Positions 18,052 to 27,489 are shown, numbered from the stretch's first letter. The stretch: DNA of 64,000 nucleotides from Exilispira sp964581895 (GCA_964581895.1 CAZOPR010000006.1:98754-162753); one strand, 5' to 3'. Made by a program: numbers and translations. Notes: a model not told the origin generated them from the letters alone.

Positions 18052-19580
18052 TTGTTTGCCTTGGAAAAGTAAGATTCAAAAACTTGTTGATAGCCTGATT
18101 TACTAATAAATTCAATATCTTTATTTGAACTTGCAAGAGAAAGGACATCTGAAGGTATAGAATAAGAATGAATAAATAAAAGTTTATCTGCCTTTATTAA
18201 ATCTTTCACATCTTTTGCAAAATTAACTAACTCTTTTGAAATTGTTTTATTTCTCGAAAATTTAATAAGATATGAAACAACTCTTCCATTTGCAGATCTT
18301 CTTCCGAGGAAATAAACACCAGTTGCATTAAATAAATCTGGATCATTTTCTAAGTTATAATTACTAACTTCAGTAAATCCCATGAATTTTATAAGTTCCA
18401 TATTTAAAAAAACCCAATCTTGATACTTGGAAGTAATGAACTTATCAAAGCTCATCTTTTCACTTATATTTAGTGTTATGCCAAGTTTTTTTTCGATATT
18501 TGAAAGGTCTATATTTTTTGCATAAAGTAAATCTTCCTCAACAATAGAGTCTGGAAATTTAAGATTTATAAGTGAACTCCAATCTTCAAGAGTCTTTATA
18601 AACTCTGGTTTGGAAATTATCCTTTCTTTTTCAAAAGCAATATCTGAGACATCTTTATAATTCCTATCTATTGAAAAAAGAATATCAAGTATCTGAAAAG
18701 CTCTTTGATATTCCTTCTGTAAAAAATAAGCAAGCATCAATGAATATAATACATCTAATAAAATTTCTTTAGATATAAATTTTCTATTTTCAAGAACATA
18801 GGTATAATACTGAATAGCCATTTTTATGTTATGCTGGTATTGGTATATATATCCTAAAAGGTAATAAGTAAAAGATCTAATTTTAGGGTTCTTTTCATTT
18901 TTTAGTACTTCTTTAAGCATATCTAAAGCATCTGCAAAATTTTTAAGTTCAGTTTTCAAATAAGCCATGAAAAATAAAACTTTTGTATTTCTAGTATCAA
19001 GTTCTCTTGCAACATTGAAATAAGCAAGACTTTCTGTATATCTTTTTTCTTCAAGTTCTATAAGCCCAAGTAATGTTAATAATTCTTTATTTTTAGGGTT
19101 AATAGATTTCGCATCAGATAAGAATATTTTTGCTTTTTTAAATTGAGCATTTGCTGCATAAATTTTGCCTATATGAAATAATGCTTCGAAGTGCCTTGGA
19201 TTTATCTGTAATATTTGATAGTAATAATAAAAAGCATTTACAAAACTTCCAGTGTTGAAAAAACAATCAGATAAGGTTTCGTAATATTCAAGTTTATACT
19301 TAAATTCTGAAAATGCCTGATTTTTTTCCAATGGTGCTAAAATAAGTATAGCATTAGCAATATCATCAACTTTATAAAGCGAAACTCCATAGAAGAAAAG
19401 AGATTTCATCGAATCTTTTAATCTTTCCTGGTTTCTCTTATAAAAATCAATAACACCAATGTAATTTTCCATGTCAAATAGTTTTTGAACCTGGATTTCA
19501 AGTGGCATCCTTTTTATTACCAGAAAATAGAAAGAGATTCCAATACCTGCAAGCATTAATAATACTAATGCATAAATCAT
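18048..19580 (-). CDS. Membrane-anchored TPR protein with a degenerate Mrr-like C-terminal domain
   Basis: A 510-residue protein. Residues 2-22 form an N-terminal membrane helix. Residues of about 95-320 hold at least six tetratricopeptide repeats (for example AFYYYYQILQINPRHFEALF, AYFNVARELDTRNTKVLFFM). The last 120 residues look like the Mrr restriction-endonuclease fold: MGFTEVSNYNLENDPDLFNATGVYFLG, then YLIKFSR, a helix with VNFAKDVKDLIKADKLLFIHSY, and a final IPSDVLSLASS. In active Mrr domains the strand pair carries D and QxK. Here the D position appears to be Val/Tyr and the second motif is IKF with only K440 kept, so catalysis is doubtful. It overlaps the kinase gene by 4 bp. Confidence 0.75.
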   Translation of the reverse strand: MIYALVLLMLAGIGISFYFLVIKRMPLEIQVQKLFDMENYIGVIDFYKRNQERLKDSMKSLFFYGVSLYKVDDIANAILILAPLEKNQAFSEFKYKLEYYETLSDCFFNTGSFVNAFYYYYQILQINPRHFEALFHIGKIYAANAQFKKAKIFLSDAKSINPKNKELLTLLGLIELEEKRYTESLAYFNVARELDTRNTKVLFFMAYLKTELKNFADALDMLKEVLKNEKNPKIRSFTYYLLGYIYQYQHNIKMAIQYYTYVLENRKFISKEILLDVLYSLMLAYFLQKEYQRAFQILDILFSIDRNYKDVSDIAFEKERIISKPEFIKTLEDWSSLINLKFPDSIVEEDLLYAKNIDLSNIEKKLGITLNISEKMSFDKFITSKYQDWVFLNMELIKFMGFTEVSNYNLENDPDLFNATGVYFLGRRSANGRVVSYLIKFSRNKTISKELVNFAKDVKDLIKADKLLFIHSYSIPSDVLSLASSNKDIEFISKSGYQQVFESYFSKANK

Positions 19581-19582
19581 TT

Positions 19583-20986
19583 TCAGTTTCCTACTTTAAT
19601 AGTGTAAACTATCTCCTTTGTAAAATTTAAAGAAGATAATTTTATCAGTACTTTTTTCCCATTAACCAAAATTTGATTAGATCCTTCTTTTATATCAAAA
19701 GAAGAGATAAAAATATTGTCAACAAATATTTCACATTTTAAAATAGAAAAAGGATCTTCCGTTGAAATTATAATATTATTTTGATCTTTTTCAAGTTGAA
19801 TAAAATAATAATCGATATCATATTCCCAGGAAATAGAACCAACAAGAGTATCAAATATAGTAAACTCATTTGCCGATTCTTCATCATCATTTGGTTCTAT
19901 CTCTAAGGAGGAGGAATCATTTTCAACTTTAATATTATATGAGAATGTTTTTATAGGAGAATTTTCAACTTTGCTTAATTTAATATAGTATATACCTTTT
20001 GGTAATAATAGATTTCGAAATGAACCTGCGCGATGCATTTTATAATCACCAAAAAAGCTACCAAAATCCGCGATAAGAGATATTGAAAAAGGAAAGGAAG
20101 AAGAAGAAAAAATTATCCTATAAAACCCTTCCTTTTCAACATTAAAAGTAAAATAATCAATATCCTCTTCCGAAACCTCTCCAAAGATAGTCTGATTTAT
20201 CTCTATTTTATTTGCATTTTCAGCAGTATTATTTGGTTCAAACTCGGAAAAATTGGTTAACAAAGTGATAGGTTTTATTATAATGATATAAGGAAGGTCA
20301 TAAAAATCTGAAGTTTTTGAATTTATTTTAAGGTAATATTTTTTTTTGGATAAAAACTTGAAAGGAAGATTTTTATTAACATTAGAAATTATATTTTTAT
20401 TTTCATCATACAAGATCGCAGTAAAATTATCATCAGAGGTTGATATTGTTAAAATACAGTTCATATCGAAATATGTGTCATTTAATATGCTGAAAAAATC
20501 GACATCATTTTCATTTATTAGTCTTCCTACATAAGAGTAGGTATTGTAACTTGCAAGGATAAAATCTGAAGCAACCTCAAAATCATCATCAGGTTCAGAT
20601 TCATATCTGGATGAATACCAGTATTGCTTTTTTATAAAGTTAATCTTATAAGTTATAGTAGGGATCACTTTTAAGTCGAAAAGATCACACTTTATAAAAT
20701 ATTTTCCAAAGTCTATATCATATAATTTGATAGTTTTAATATCATTATATTTTTGGCTGTAATTTGTTTCTTTATAAGTGTAAATCAGTGCAAGACTGAC
20801 CTTTGATTCAAATGTTATTTCTAAATCATATATCCCTTTTGGAGCCTTAATAAAAAAGCTATTTTTAGATATTGTTACTTTACCATTTAAACTAAAACTT
20901 TCAGATTGCTTACAGGATGTCGCCAGAAAAAGGATAGTTAATATTAATAGAATAAAGAAAAGATTTAAGTATCTTTTATAAACCAT
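19583..20986 (-). CDS. Lipoprotein with three PPC-type (pre-peptidase C-terminal) domains
   Basis: A 467-residue predicted lipoprotein: signal VYKRYLNLFFILLILTILFLATSC with lipidated C25. Three repeats share the pattern E-P/S-[ND]-[ND]-x-x-x-x-A-x-x, then DxDYFxx: ESEPDDDFEVAS...NDVDFFSI, EFEPNNTAENAN...EDIDYFTF and EIEPNDDEESAN...YDIDYYFI. This is the signature of the bacterial pre-peptidase C-terminal (PPC) beta-sandwich, usually a secretion or binding module on extracellular proteases. No protease domain is attached here. The start is the ATG at 20986. A TTG at 21001 in the same frame has no ribosome site. It lies between the PBP and TPR genes with small gaps. Confidence 0.78.
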   Translation of the reverse strand: MVYKRYLNLFFILLILTILFLATSCKQSESFSLNGKVTISKNSFFIKAPKGIYDLEITFESKVSLALIYTYKETNYSQKYNDIKTIKLYDIDFGKYFIKCDLFDLKVIPTITYKINFIKKQYWYSSRYESEPDDDFEVASDFILASYNTYSYVGRLINENDVDFFSILNDTYFDMNCILTISTSDDNFTAILYDENKNIISNVNKNLPFKFLSKKKYYLKINSKTSDFYDLPYIIIIKPITLLTNFSEFEPNNTAENANKIEINQTIFGEVSEEDIDYFTFNVEKEGFYRIIFSSSSFPFSISLIADFGSFFGDYKMHRAGSFRNLLLPKGIYYIKLSKVENSPIKTFSYNIKVENDSSSLEIEPNDDEESANEFTIFDTLVGSISWEYDIDYYFIQLEKDQNNIIISTEDPFSILKCEIFVDNIFISSFDIKEGSNQILVNGKKVLIKLSSLNFTKEIVYTIKVGN

Positions 20987-21017
20987 TTGATTTAGTCCCA
21001 AACTTTATTAATGTTTA

Positions 21018-23108
21018 TTAATGGATATTGCAATTTTCAGATGGAATTGATTCATTTGGTAGATAAAGTACAACAGTATTTGGACAGTTTTGATTTGCAA
21101 TTAAAAGCGAATCGGTACAGATATTTACAAGTTTTCCATTTTCATCAACAAAATTGTAATCTTCTGCAAAGAAAGGGTAGATTTTTTGGGTATAAAGATA
21201 ATATAAGTAAGCTGAAAATCCACCACCAGTTAATTGAGTTTTACCATCATTTAGGTCATAACCAGTCCATATAACTGTTAAAAGACCTTTTGTAAACCCT
21301 ACAAACCACGAATCCATACCATTGTTTGTTGTGCCTGTTTTTGAATAAACAGGATAATTAAAATTAGTCTGACTTTTGGCAAAATAAGAAGTGCCGCCTT
21401 TTTGTGATGTCATTCCTAAAATCCAGATTAATTCTTTGGTATATTTAGGTTCAACAAAGTTATAGGTTTCCTCTTTAATATTACTATATACAATATCTTG
21501 ATGAGAAACTATTTTTTCTATAATATATGGCTTTCTTGCATTTCCTAAAGAAGCGATAGGAGTATACATCGTCGCTATATCTAAAGGTGAAAATTCAAAT
21601 GTTCCAAGACCTATCGAAAGGTAGGGCATTATTTTTTCTTTTGTTTTTTTATCTATATAAAGAGCAATACTTTCGTTGAACCAATCGATAAATCTATTCA
21701 AATCAATTTTTTGAGTCACCTGAATCATTACAGAATTTAATGATTTCTTAATTGCATCAAAAACAAAAACATCCCCATAATATTGATTACCATAATTTTT
21801 AGGTTCCCAAATCTGGTTTTCAAGTTCAAGTTTTAAAGGTTTATCTTCAAATATGGATGTTGGTGATACAATGCCATTTAGAAAAGCATAAAGGTACAAA
21901 AATGGCTTAAAAATAGAGCCAACCTGCCGTTTACTGTAAAATGCCCTATTGAATTCATTTAATGGAGAGAGTTTTTTCCCACCAATAAATGAAAGTATTT
22001 CTCCTGTTTCTGGATTAATAGAGATAGATGAAATTTCTATTTTATTTTCATCATCAATACTATCTAATTTTTGAGGTAATATCTCAGATATGTAAGTATT
22101 AGCAGAATCCTGTAAGGCAAATTGTGCATTAATATCTATGGTTGTGTAGATTTCAAAGTCATATTCAAATGCTTTTATAAGACCATAATTTTGTTCAATG
22201 AAAGAAAGAACATAATTTTTAACCCAGGGAGCTTTGTTTTCTATATCAAGGTAGGATTTTGTTCCAAGTTTTTGAAAATCATAACTTTCAATAAATTCAT
22301 TTTTAACATAATCTGCAACTTTCTCATTTATATAACCAACCTTTAATGCCCTCGACATAAGATAACTTAGCTTGCTTTTAGTTATCTCTTTGTTTTTTAA
22401 GGGTGAAAATCTTTCAGGAGAAGAGATAATAGATATAAGCATTGCAGATTCAGCAAAATTTAACTGTTCTACCTTTTTATTAAAATAAAACTCTGAAGCT
22501 TTAGCTACACCATATCTACCATAACCAAAGTAAGCTATATTGAGATAAATTTCTAAGATTTCTTCTTTCGTAAGTATCTTTTCAAGGTAAAAAGCAGTTA
22601 TCATCTCTTTTGCTTTTCTGGTAATGGTCTTTTTCTGATCTGTAAATAAAAGTTTGCTTACCTGCTGCGTTATTGTTGAGCCACCAAAAGCATTTCTTCT
22701 ATATCTTATATTTTTTAGGATAGATACAAGAATCCTTCTTGGTACTATTCCTTTATGGGTAAAAAAGGTGAAATCTTCTTTTATCAGTAGTAGATCTACA
22801 AGATATGGCGGGATTTGCTCAATACTGACATATTCGAAATCTCTATCATATATTTTAGCTAAAATTATTTTATTTCTATCAAATATAGTGATTGAATGGG
22901 GACTTGCAAAACCTCGCCCCCCTTGATGAATCTGATTTTCAAAGTTTTTTACTCTAAAATAAACATTATCTTTTTTCCCAGAAACTGTTAAAATAAGTTC
23001 TGCAATATTACTACTGCAACCAGTAAAAATAATCAAAAAAGATAAGATAATAAAAGTAAATAATAAAGATAAAACTAAAAATGAAATTATTTTGCTTTTT
23101 TTATTCAT
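21018..23108 (-). CDS. Class A penicillin-binding protein (bifunctional transglycosylase/transpeptidase)
   Basis: A 696-residue peptidoglycan synthase. The glycosyltransferase domain has the catalytic E111 in KEDFTFFTHKG and the motif GGSTITQQ at 142-149. The transpeptidase domain has the SxxK motif at S398-K401 (GSIFKPF), the SxN motif at 456-458 (SLN) and KTG at 590-592. It polymerises and cross-links peptidoglycan at the outer face of the inner membrane. The N-terminal membrane segment ends LIIFTGCSSN, which reads like a lipobox with C31. Lipidation would be unusual for a class A PBP. It is the second gene of the five-gene minus-strand run. Confidence 0.95.
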   Translation of the reverse strand: MNKKSKIISFLVLSLLFTFIILSFLIIFTGCSSNIAELILTVSGKKDNVYFRVKNFENQIHQGGRGFASPHSITIFDRNKIILAKIYDRDFEYVSIEQIPPYLVDLLLIKEDFTFFTHKGIVPRRILVSILKNIRYRRNAFGGSTITQQVSKLLFTDQKKTITRKAKEMITAFYLEKILTKEEILEIYLNIAYFGYGRYGVAKASEFYFNKKVEQLNFAESAMLISIISSPERFSPLKNKEITKSKLSYLMSRALKVGYINEKVADYVKNEFIESYDFQKLGTKSYLDIENKAPWVKNYVLSFIEQNYGLIKAFEYDFEIYTTIDINAQFALQDSANTYISEILPQKLDSIDDENKIEISSISINPETGEILSFIGGKKLSPLNEFNRAFYSKRQVGSIFKPFLYLYAFLNGIVSPTSIFEDKPLKLELENQIWEPKNYGNQYYGDVFVFDAIKKSLNSVMIQVTQKIDLNRFIDWFNESIALYIDKKTKEKIMPYLSIGLGTFEFSPLDIATMYTPIASLGNARKPYIIEKIVSHQDIVYSNIKEETYNFVEPKYTKELIWILGMTSQKGGTSYFAKSQTNFNYPVYSKTGTTNNGMDSWFVGFTKGLLTVIWTGYDLNDGKTQLTGGGFSAYLYYLYTQKIYPFFAEDYNFVDENGKLVNICTDSLLIANQNCPNTVVLYLPNESIPSENCNIH

Positions 23109-23135
23109 TTAGCTTTTTATTTATCTATCTTTTTA

Positions 23136-23876
23136 TTATCTAGCGAAGGAAAGTCTCCAATCTAATCCGATTCCTATGGTAGAAAAAGGATTATCCATAA
23201 AATCATAAGATGCTACAAAGATAGACAATACTTTTGGAATTATATCAAATACAAGTGTTGCATTAAATACCCCACGAGACACAGACATATATGTTGCTGC
23301 ATTTCCTAAAGCATTATTAGAAAAATCTAGAACAAGAAAAAAGACATCTCCTACAAGTGGTATTAAGGTTCCTATATAAAAGTTAATGGAATTGTCTATT
23401 CCTTGATTAAAATATATTGTTTTACCGATAACTATATCCATCATCCCTTTACCAAAAACAGAACCACTATGAAAAGCAACATAAAATTCAACTGAATTTG
23501 AATTTTCATAAATTTCAAATACAGCACCTAAAGATAAATCAAGTTTGCCTTCTAAAAATCTATACTTTGTTGAGATTAGAAAAGGAGTAAAAGTAGCATC
23601 AGAAGTTAAAGCAAACTGATGACCAAACCCTATCTCCCAATTTTTTATAAATGAAAAAGCTATGCCTATCGGAAGATAGTTTGGTGAAGAAAAGATCCAG
23701 CCAGCATTAATATTAAAAGAGCCATTTGGCACTGGAAGAGCCGACGGGCATATAATATAGCCATTTATTCCCCCAAGAGTTACAAGGTAATTAGAATTTG
23801 TTGAACCAGCTAAAAGTTCGATTGAAAATAAAAAGATTAAAATTATAAGGGCAAATAAGGTGAAAGATTTTTTCAT
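23136..23876 (-). CDS. Predicted outer membrane beta-barrel protein
   Basis: A 246-residue protein with a signal peptide (MKKSFTLFALIILIFLFSIELLAGS) and alternating hydrophobic strands rich in Gly and aromatics, for example IGFGHQFALTSDATFTPFLISTKYRF and FSTIGIGLDWRLSFAR. These fit a small outer membrane beta-barrel. No named family was recognised. A GGGGGA Shine-Dalgarno lies before the ATG. It heads the minus-strand run with the PBP gene 27 bp downstream. Confidence 0.65.
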   Translation of the reverse strand: MKKSFTLFALIILIFLFSIELLAGSTNSNYLVTLGGINGYIICPSALPVPNGSFNINAGWIFSSPNYLPIGIAFSFIKNWEIGFGHQFALTSDATFTPFLISTKYRFLEGKLDLSLGAVFEIYENSNSVEFYVAFHSGSVFGKGMMDIVIGKTIYFNQGIDNSINFYIGTLIPLVGDVFFLVLDFSNNALGNAATYMSVSRGVFNATLVFDIIPKVLSIFVASYDFMDNPFSTIGIGLDWRLSFAR

Positions 23877-23999
23877 TTTTCCCCCAAAAAAATTATTGTT
23901 TACTTTTATTTATTGTTATTCTACCTTAAATAATATAACAAAAATTATTTATTTTGCAAATGAAAAAATGCGAAAGATTTTATTTGAAATTTAAGAAGT

Positions 24000-24130
24000 A
24001 ATAAAAATGCATATATGAAAGAAAAAAAATTTACAAAATATAAAAATATAAATATAGAAATAAAAATATAAAAATAAAAATACAAAAATACAAAGATATA
24101 AAAATATAAAAATATAAAAAAATATAAAAA
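24000..24130. repeat. Low-complexity AAATATA tract
   Basis: A 130-bp A-rich tract made of irregular AAATATAA and AAATACAA units. A minus-strand open frame crosses it but overlaps the tRNA and has a hydrophobic low-complexity translation, so I do not treat it as a gene. Confidence 0.7.
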
Positions 24131-24159
24131 AAAGCGACCCTTATAGAGTCGCTTTTTTT
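24126..24159 (-). terminator. Intrinsic terminator downstream of tRNA-Lys
   Basis: GCGAC (24134-24138) pairs with GTCGC (24148-24152) around a 9-base loop, extended by A/T pairs on both sides. On the minus strand it is followed by a run of eight T. It sits right after the 3' end of the tRNA. The flanking A-run also gives a T-run on the plus strand, so it could work in both directions. Confidence 0.8.
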
Positions 24160-24162
24160 CTT

Positions 24163-24235
24163 TGAGATGCACAGGGATCGAACCTGTGGCCCCCTCCTTA
24201 AAAGGGAGGTGCTCTACCGGCTGAGCTAGCATCTC
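24163..24235 (-). tRNA. tRNA-Lys (anticodon UUU)
   Basis: A 73-base cloverleaf: acceptor stem GAGATGC/GCATCTC, D stem GCTC/GAGC, anticodon stem CCTCC/GGAGG with loop CTTTTAA (anticodon TTT), five-base variable loop, and T stem ACAGG/CCTGT with loop TTCGATC. The discriminator base is A. The CCA end is not encoded. An intrinsic terminator follows immediately. Confidence 0.97.
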
Positions 24236-24302
24236 GTAATTTCGTAACGAGATTAGTCAACCGGATTTAAAATTTTTGTCAATTAAAATTTTTATATAAA
24301 TT

Positions 24303-25472
24303 TTACCAACTTAATGAAAGTGTGACAATAAAATTACTTTCAGGAAGAGTCCCAGGGAACATTCCAAGTTCTTTTGTGTAATATGCAAAACTTAATTTTG
24401 CAAGTAAAAGATTCAAAGTAAATCCAACAGTTGGATAACCCTGATATAACCCACCTCTAATAGTTAATATTCCTAATGTTCTGAATTCTGCGCCGAAGTA
24501 AAAATAGTTCCCTATTAGTGACATATTAAAACCATATTCCTTAAAATCATCTATTAAAAGATTTACTGAGTGAATATCCATAGCTAAAACAACCTTATCC
24601 ATAATGACTGGAATAAATGTTCCAAGATTTAAGGCAACGCCAGCATTTATCTGAACAGGTATATATGCAGTTCCAGCTATTTGGAGAGAACCACTAATAA
24701 GCTCGTTAGATTTGTTTGACTCAACATAATCAATCTTGATACCAGGAATATTCAATGCTGAAACTCCTATCTGCAAAGAGCCAAGTTTTAAAAGAGCACC
24801 AACATCAAAACCAAAACCATAACCAAACTTTACTGTAAAAGGAAGAGTTCCTTCAGCAGAAGAGAATGAATCTATGATTGATGTAAGACTTTGTTGAGGT
24901 ATATCTGCCCATGCTCTTGCAACAATCTTTGCATTTGCACCTATATATAAAAAGTTACCAATCTTAAATGAATAACCAACTACTGCACCTATTTCTCCTG
25001 TAAATGTTAATTTGACATCAGGAATAGCAACTGTAGGAATAAATGCGGCTGAAAGACCAGCGCTATCGTACATGGCAATCAAAAGACCTCCAGTCATTAT
25101 ACCAATAAATGGTAAGCCACTTAGACCAATACCAAGTTTCATTTTTAAAAGTTGAGAGATAAAGTTTGGATCTGAAAGCATAGTTTCCATGTTTTGAAAA
25201 CCATTTGTTTGTTGGACTAAATTTAATAAATCTGGATTAAAATAAACATTTAAGTCAATTAATCCAAAATGATTATTTGAAGGAAGAGCATATCCAGCAG
25301 GATTAAAAAACAAACCTTCAAAACCGGTAGGGTTGGCAGTTAAAGCACCACCAAAACCATATATTCTTGCAGAAATATATGTAAATGGAGTTAAAAACTC
25401 TGTTGTTTGAGCAAAAATAGGCAAACTAAATAATAAAATCATCAATAATAATATAAATATAATTTTTTTCAT
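24303..25472 (-). CDS. Outer membrane beta-barrel protein, TraF_2/PorV-like
   Basis: A 389-residue protein with a signal peptide ending PIFAQ. The mature start ISARIYGFGGALTANPTGFEGLFFNPAGYAL matches the pattern A-R-x-x-G-x-G-G-A...NPAG of the PorV/TraF_2/OmpP1 group of outer membrane barrels. The rest is a series of amphipathic strands, and the last residue is Trp (VTLSLSW), a normal C-terminal aromatic signal for BAM-dependent insertion. An AGGAGG site precedes the ATG. It follows a lipoprotein gene at 13 bp, so the two may form a pair. The function is unknown. Confidence 0.72.
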   Translation of the reverse strand: MKKIIFILLLMILLFSLPIFAQTTEFLTPFTYISARIYGFGGALTANPTGFEGLFFNPAGYALPSNNHFGLIDLNVYFNPDLLNLVQQTNGFQNMETMLSDPNFISQLLKMKLGIGLSGLPFIGIMTGGLLIAMYDSAGLSAAFIPTVAIPDVKLTFTGEIGAVVGYSFKIGNFLYIGANAKIVARAWADIPQQSLTSIIDSFSSAEGTLPFTVKFGYGFGFDVGALLKLGSLQIGVSALNIPGIKIDYVESNKSNELISGSLQIAGTAYIPVQINAGVALNLGTFIPVIMDKVVLAMDIHSVNLLIDDFKEYGFNMSLIGNYFYFGAEFRTLGILTIRGGLYQGYPTVGFTLNLLLAKLSFAYYTKELGMFPGTLPESNFIVTLSLSW

Positions 25473-25485
25473 TTTAACCTCCTGT

Positions 25486-26241
25486 TTATGTTGTAAGCCC
25501 AGAAAAGATATTATTTAGCATCGAGGCAATATCATAATAAAATGTTCCTTCTTGTGTATAAGCAAGCATATTGTTAACAGATGTCTTGATATTATCTAAA
25601 TTATCTTGTATATCAGATATAAAAGAAGGTGCTGGATCAGTTCCTTCAAGATAGTTTTGGAAATCTTGTTGTGCGGTAGGATTAGTTAAATAGTTTGAAA
25701 TTTCTACTACTGCTGCTGCGAAGTTTGCAATGACATTTTGAAATTGTAAATCAACATTTGTAGGATCTGCTGCTGCTGCATCATTTATATATTTAACTGC
25801 ATCGGCTAGTCCTTCAACCATACCTACAAAAGCATCTAAATCATTATCGTCAATTGTTCCACTACCATCAGAATCCATAATAGCTAAAAGTAAATCTGGT
25901 TCACCTTCTGTTTCAGGATTAATAACTTCAGAAATAGCATTTGCGATATAATCATTAAAACCAGAATCTGCTATTATAAGATTTCCAACAATCTGGTTTG
26001 CTGCTATTAAATCTTCATTCTCAAAAACACCATCACTAATATCAGCTTTTAATAGTTCGATAATGGTAGCTATTTTTTCTGAATCCCCTGCCGCAAGAAT
26101 TTGCTGAGCATATTCTACCTTTTCAGAAGGTGTTTTTATGGATTTATAGTTTGATTCGACACTACCTTCAAAAAGATTGAATGTGCAGCTAAATGAAAAG
26201 ATAAATAAAAAAATAAGAATAAAAATTAGACTCTTTTTCAT
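25486..26241 (-). CDS. Predicted lipoprotein with one EF-hand-like calcium loop
   Basis: A 251-residue acidic, Ala/Asn-rich helical protein. The signal ends FIFSFSC with lipidated C19 (loose lipobox). Residues 123-134 form a canonical EF-hand or dockerin-type loop with D1, D3, S5, T7, D9 and D12 (DSDGSGTIDDND), which should bind calcium. The remaining helices have no recognised family. An AAGGAGG Shine-Dalgarno is seen. It is placed 13 bp upstream of the outer membrane barrel gene and may be its partner, though that is inference from spacing only. Confidence 0.72.
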   Translation of the reverse strand: MKKSLIFILIFLFIFSFSCTFNLFEGSVESNYKSIKTPSEKVEYAQQILAAGDSEKIATIIELLKADISDGVFENEDLIAANQIVGNLIIADSGFNDYIANAISEVINPETEGEPDLLLAIMDSDGSGTIDDNDLDAFVGMVEGLADAVKYINDAAAADPTNVDLQFQNVIANFAAAVVEISNYLTNPTAQQDFQNYLEGTDPAPSFISDIQDNLDNIKTSVNNMLAYTQEGTFYYDIASMLNNIFSGLTT

Positions 26242-26389
26242 AAATATATCCTCCTTAAGGTTATATTTTTAGTTTATAAAAAATTTTACTTCAATATAAT
26301 AATAGTGCAAACTTTTTATAAAATCAACTTTAATTTTCAAATAATCTTGTTTTTAAATGATTTTGATTTTATAATAAATAAAATTTTGA

Positions 26390-27472
26390 TTAATTTAATT
26401 TTCTTTTTAATAGTAGAAAAAGGAAGAATGGAGAACCTAAAAATCCAGAAACCGCTCCTATTGGAAGCTGAATGCTCGAACCAAATAAAGATGGGATTAG
26501 ATAGGTAAGAATATCTATTATCACCAGAAAATTCCCACCAAAAAATATTGAATAGATAAGATTTTCCTTAAAATGATTTTCTGTATTTAATTTTAATAGA
26601 TATGGGACAATTATACCAATAAAAGGGATTATGCCGCTTTGAGCTACTATTAAACTTACACCTACTGCACTTATTAAGAAAAAAATCTGTTTAAATTTTG
26701 CAGCATTTAATCCAACGACACTTTCTAAATTTCCAGAAATAGATATAAGGTCAAATTCTTTATGAAAAGAGAAATAAATTATTATCAGTAAAAGTTCGAA
26801 TAAAGCAAGCCAAATCCAGTTTTTATCTGCAAGAGGGATTATCCCCATCATCCAGGAAAGAGCAAGATTGACCTTTTGACCAAGTAAATAGAAAAGGATA
26901 GTTATAGCAGCTGTGAAAAAGGAATTTACTATTATACCAGAAATTATTAAAGAAGAAGAGGAGTAGGATTTTGTTTTTAATGCTATCAGGAAAATAAGTA
27001 TCGCCGCAAAAATTCCAAAAAAGATTGCAAATATTGGGGTCATTTTTAGCAAGGTGCTTGAATAAACAGATGAAAAAAAAGTATTGGCTGAAATCGAAAA
27101 GAAAGAGGATAAAAAAATTGCCAGACTACAACCAAAAGATGCGCCAGAAGAGATTCCTAGGGTATAAGGTTCTGCCAAAGGATTTTTTAAAATAATTTGC
27201 ATGACAAGACCAGAAACTGAAAGTACAGCCCCTATGATAAAAGAAGAGATAAATGAAGGAATTCTTATACTTTTTATAACAGCTAATATGGTACCATCGA
27301 GATTTTCATAAGTTTTATTAAAAAAAATAGTTTTATTAAAAATAATATTTATGATGTTTTTAAGGGATATTATTGAATTTCCAAATGAAAGTCTTAGAAA
27401 AAAAATAATAAAAGTCAAAAGAATAAAGGCAAAAATATTAAATAAAAACTTTAATTTTTTCGATTTTGTCAT
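26390..27472 (-). CDS. FecCD-family ABC transporter permease, without neighbouring transporter genes
   Basis: A 360-residue membrane protein with about nine to ten hydrophobic segments and FecCD signatures: RIPSFISSFIIGAVLSVSGLVMQIILKNPLAEPYTLGISSGASFG and GIIPFIGIIVPYLLK. It would be the channel of a siderophore, haem or corrinoid importer. No binding protein or ATPase is adjacent. It lies 17 bp after pyrE on the same strand. It could share the ATPase of the 5.1-7.9 kb operon, which has one permease of its own, or be the remnant of a moved operon. Confidence 0.9.
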   Translation of the reverse strand: MTKSKKLKFLFNIFAFILLTFIIFFLRLSFGNSIISLKNIINIIFNKTIFFNKTYENLDGTILAVIKSIRIPSFISSFIIGAVLSVSGLVMQIILKNPLAEPYTLGISSGASFGCSLAIFLSSFFSISANTFFSSVYSSTLLKMTPIFAIFFGIFAAILIFLIALKTKSYSSSSLIISGIIVNSFFTAAITILFYLLGQKVNLALSWMMGIIPLADKNWIWLALFELLLIIIYFSFHKEFDLISISGNLESVVGLNAAKFKQIFFLISAVGVSLIVAQSGIIPFIGIIVPYLLKLNTENHFKENLIYSIFFGGNFLVIIDILTYLIPSLFGSSIQLPIGAVSGFLGSPFFLFLLLKRKLN

Positions 27473-27489
27473 CTTTTGTTTTTGCTTAA

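Noticed and set aside
23945..24232. Minus-strand open frame of 95 codons
   Set aside because: It overlaps the tRNA-Lys gene and continues into low-complexity AT sequence. The translation is a hydrophobic F/I/Y run without family pattern.
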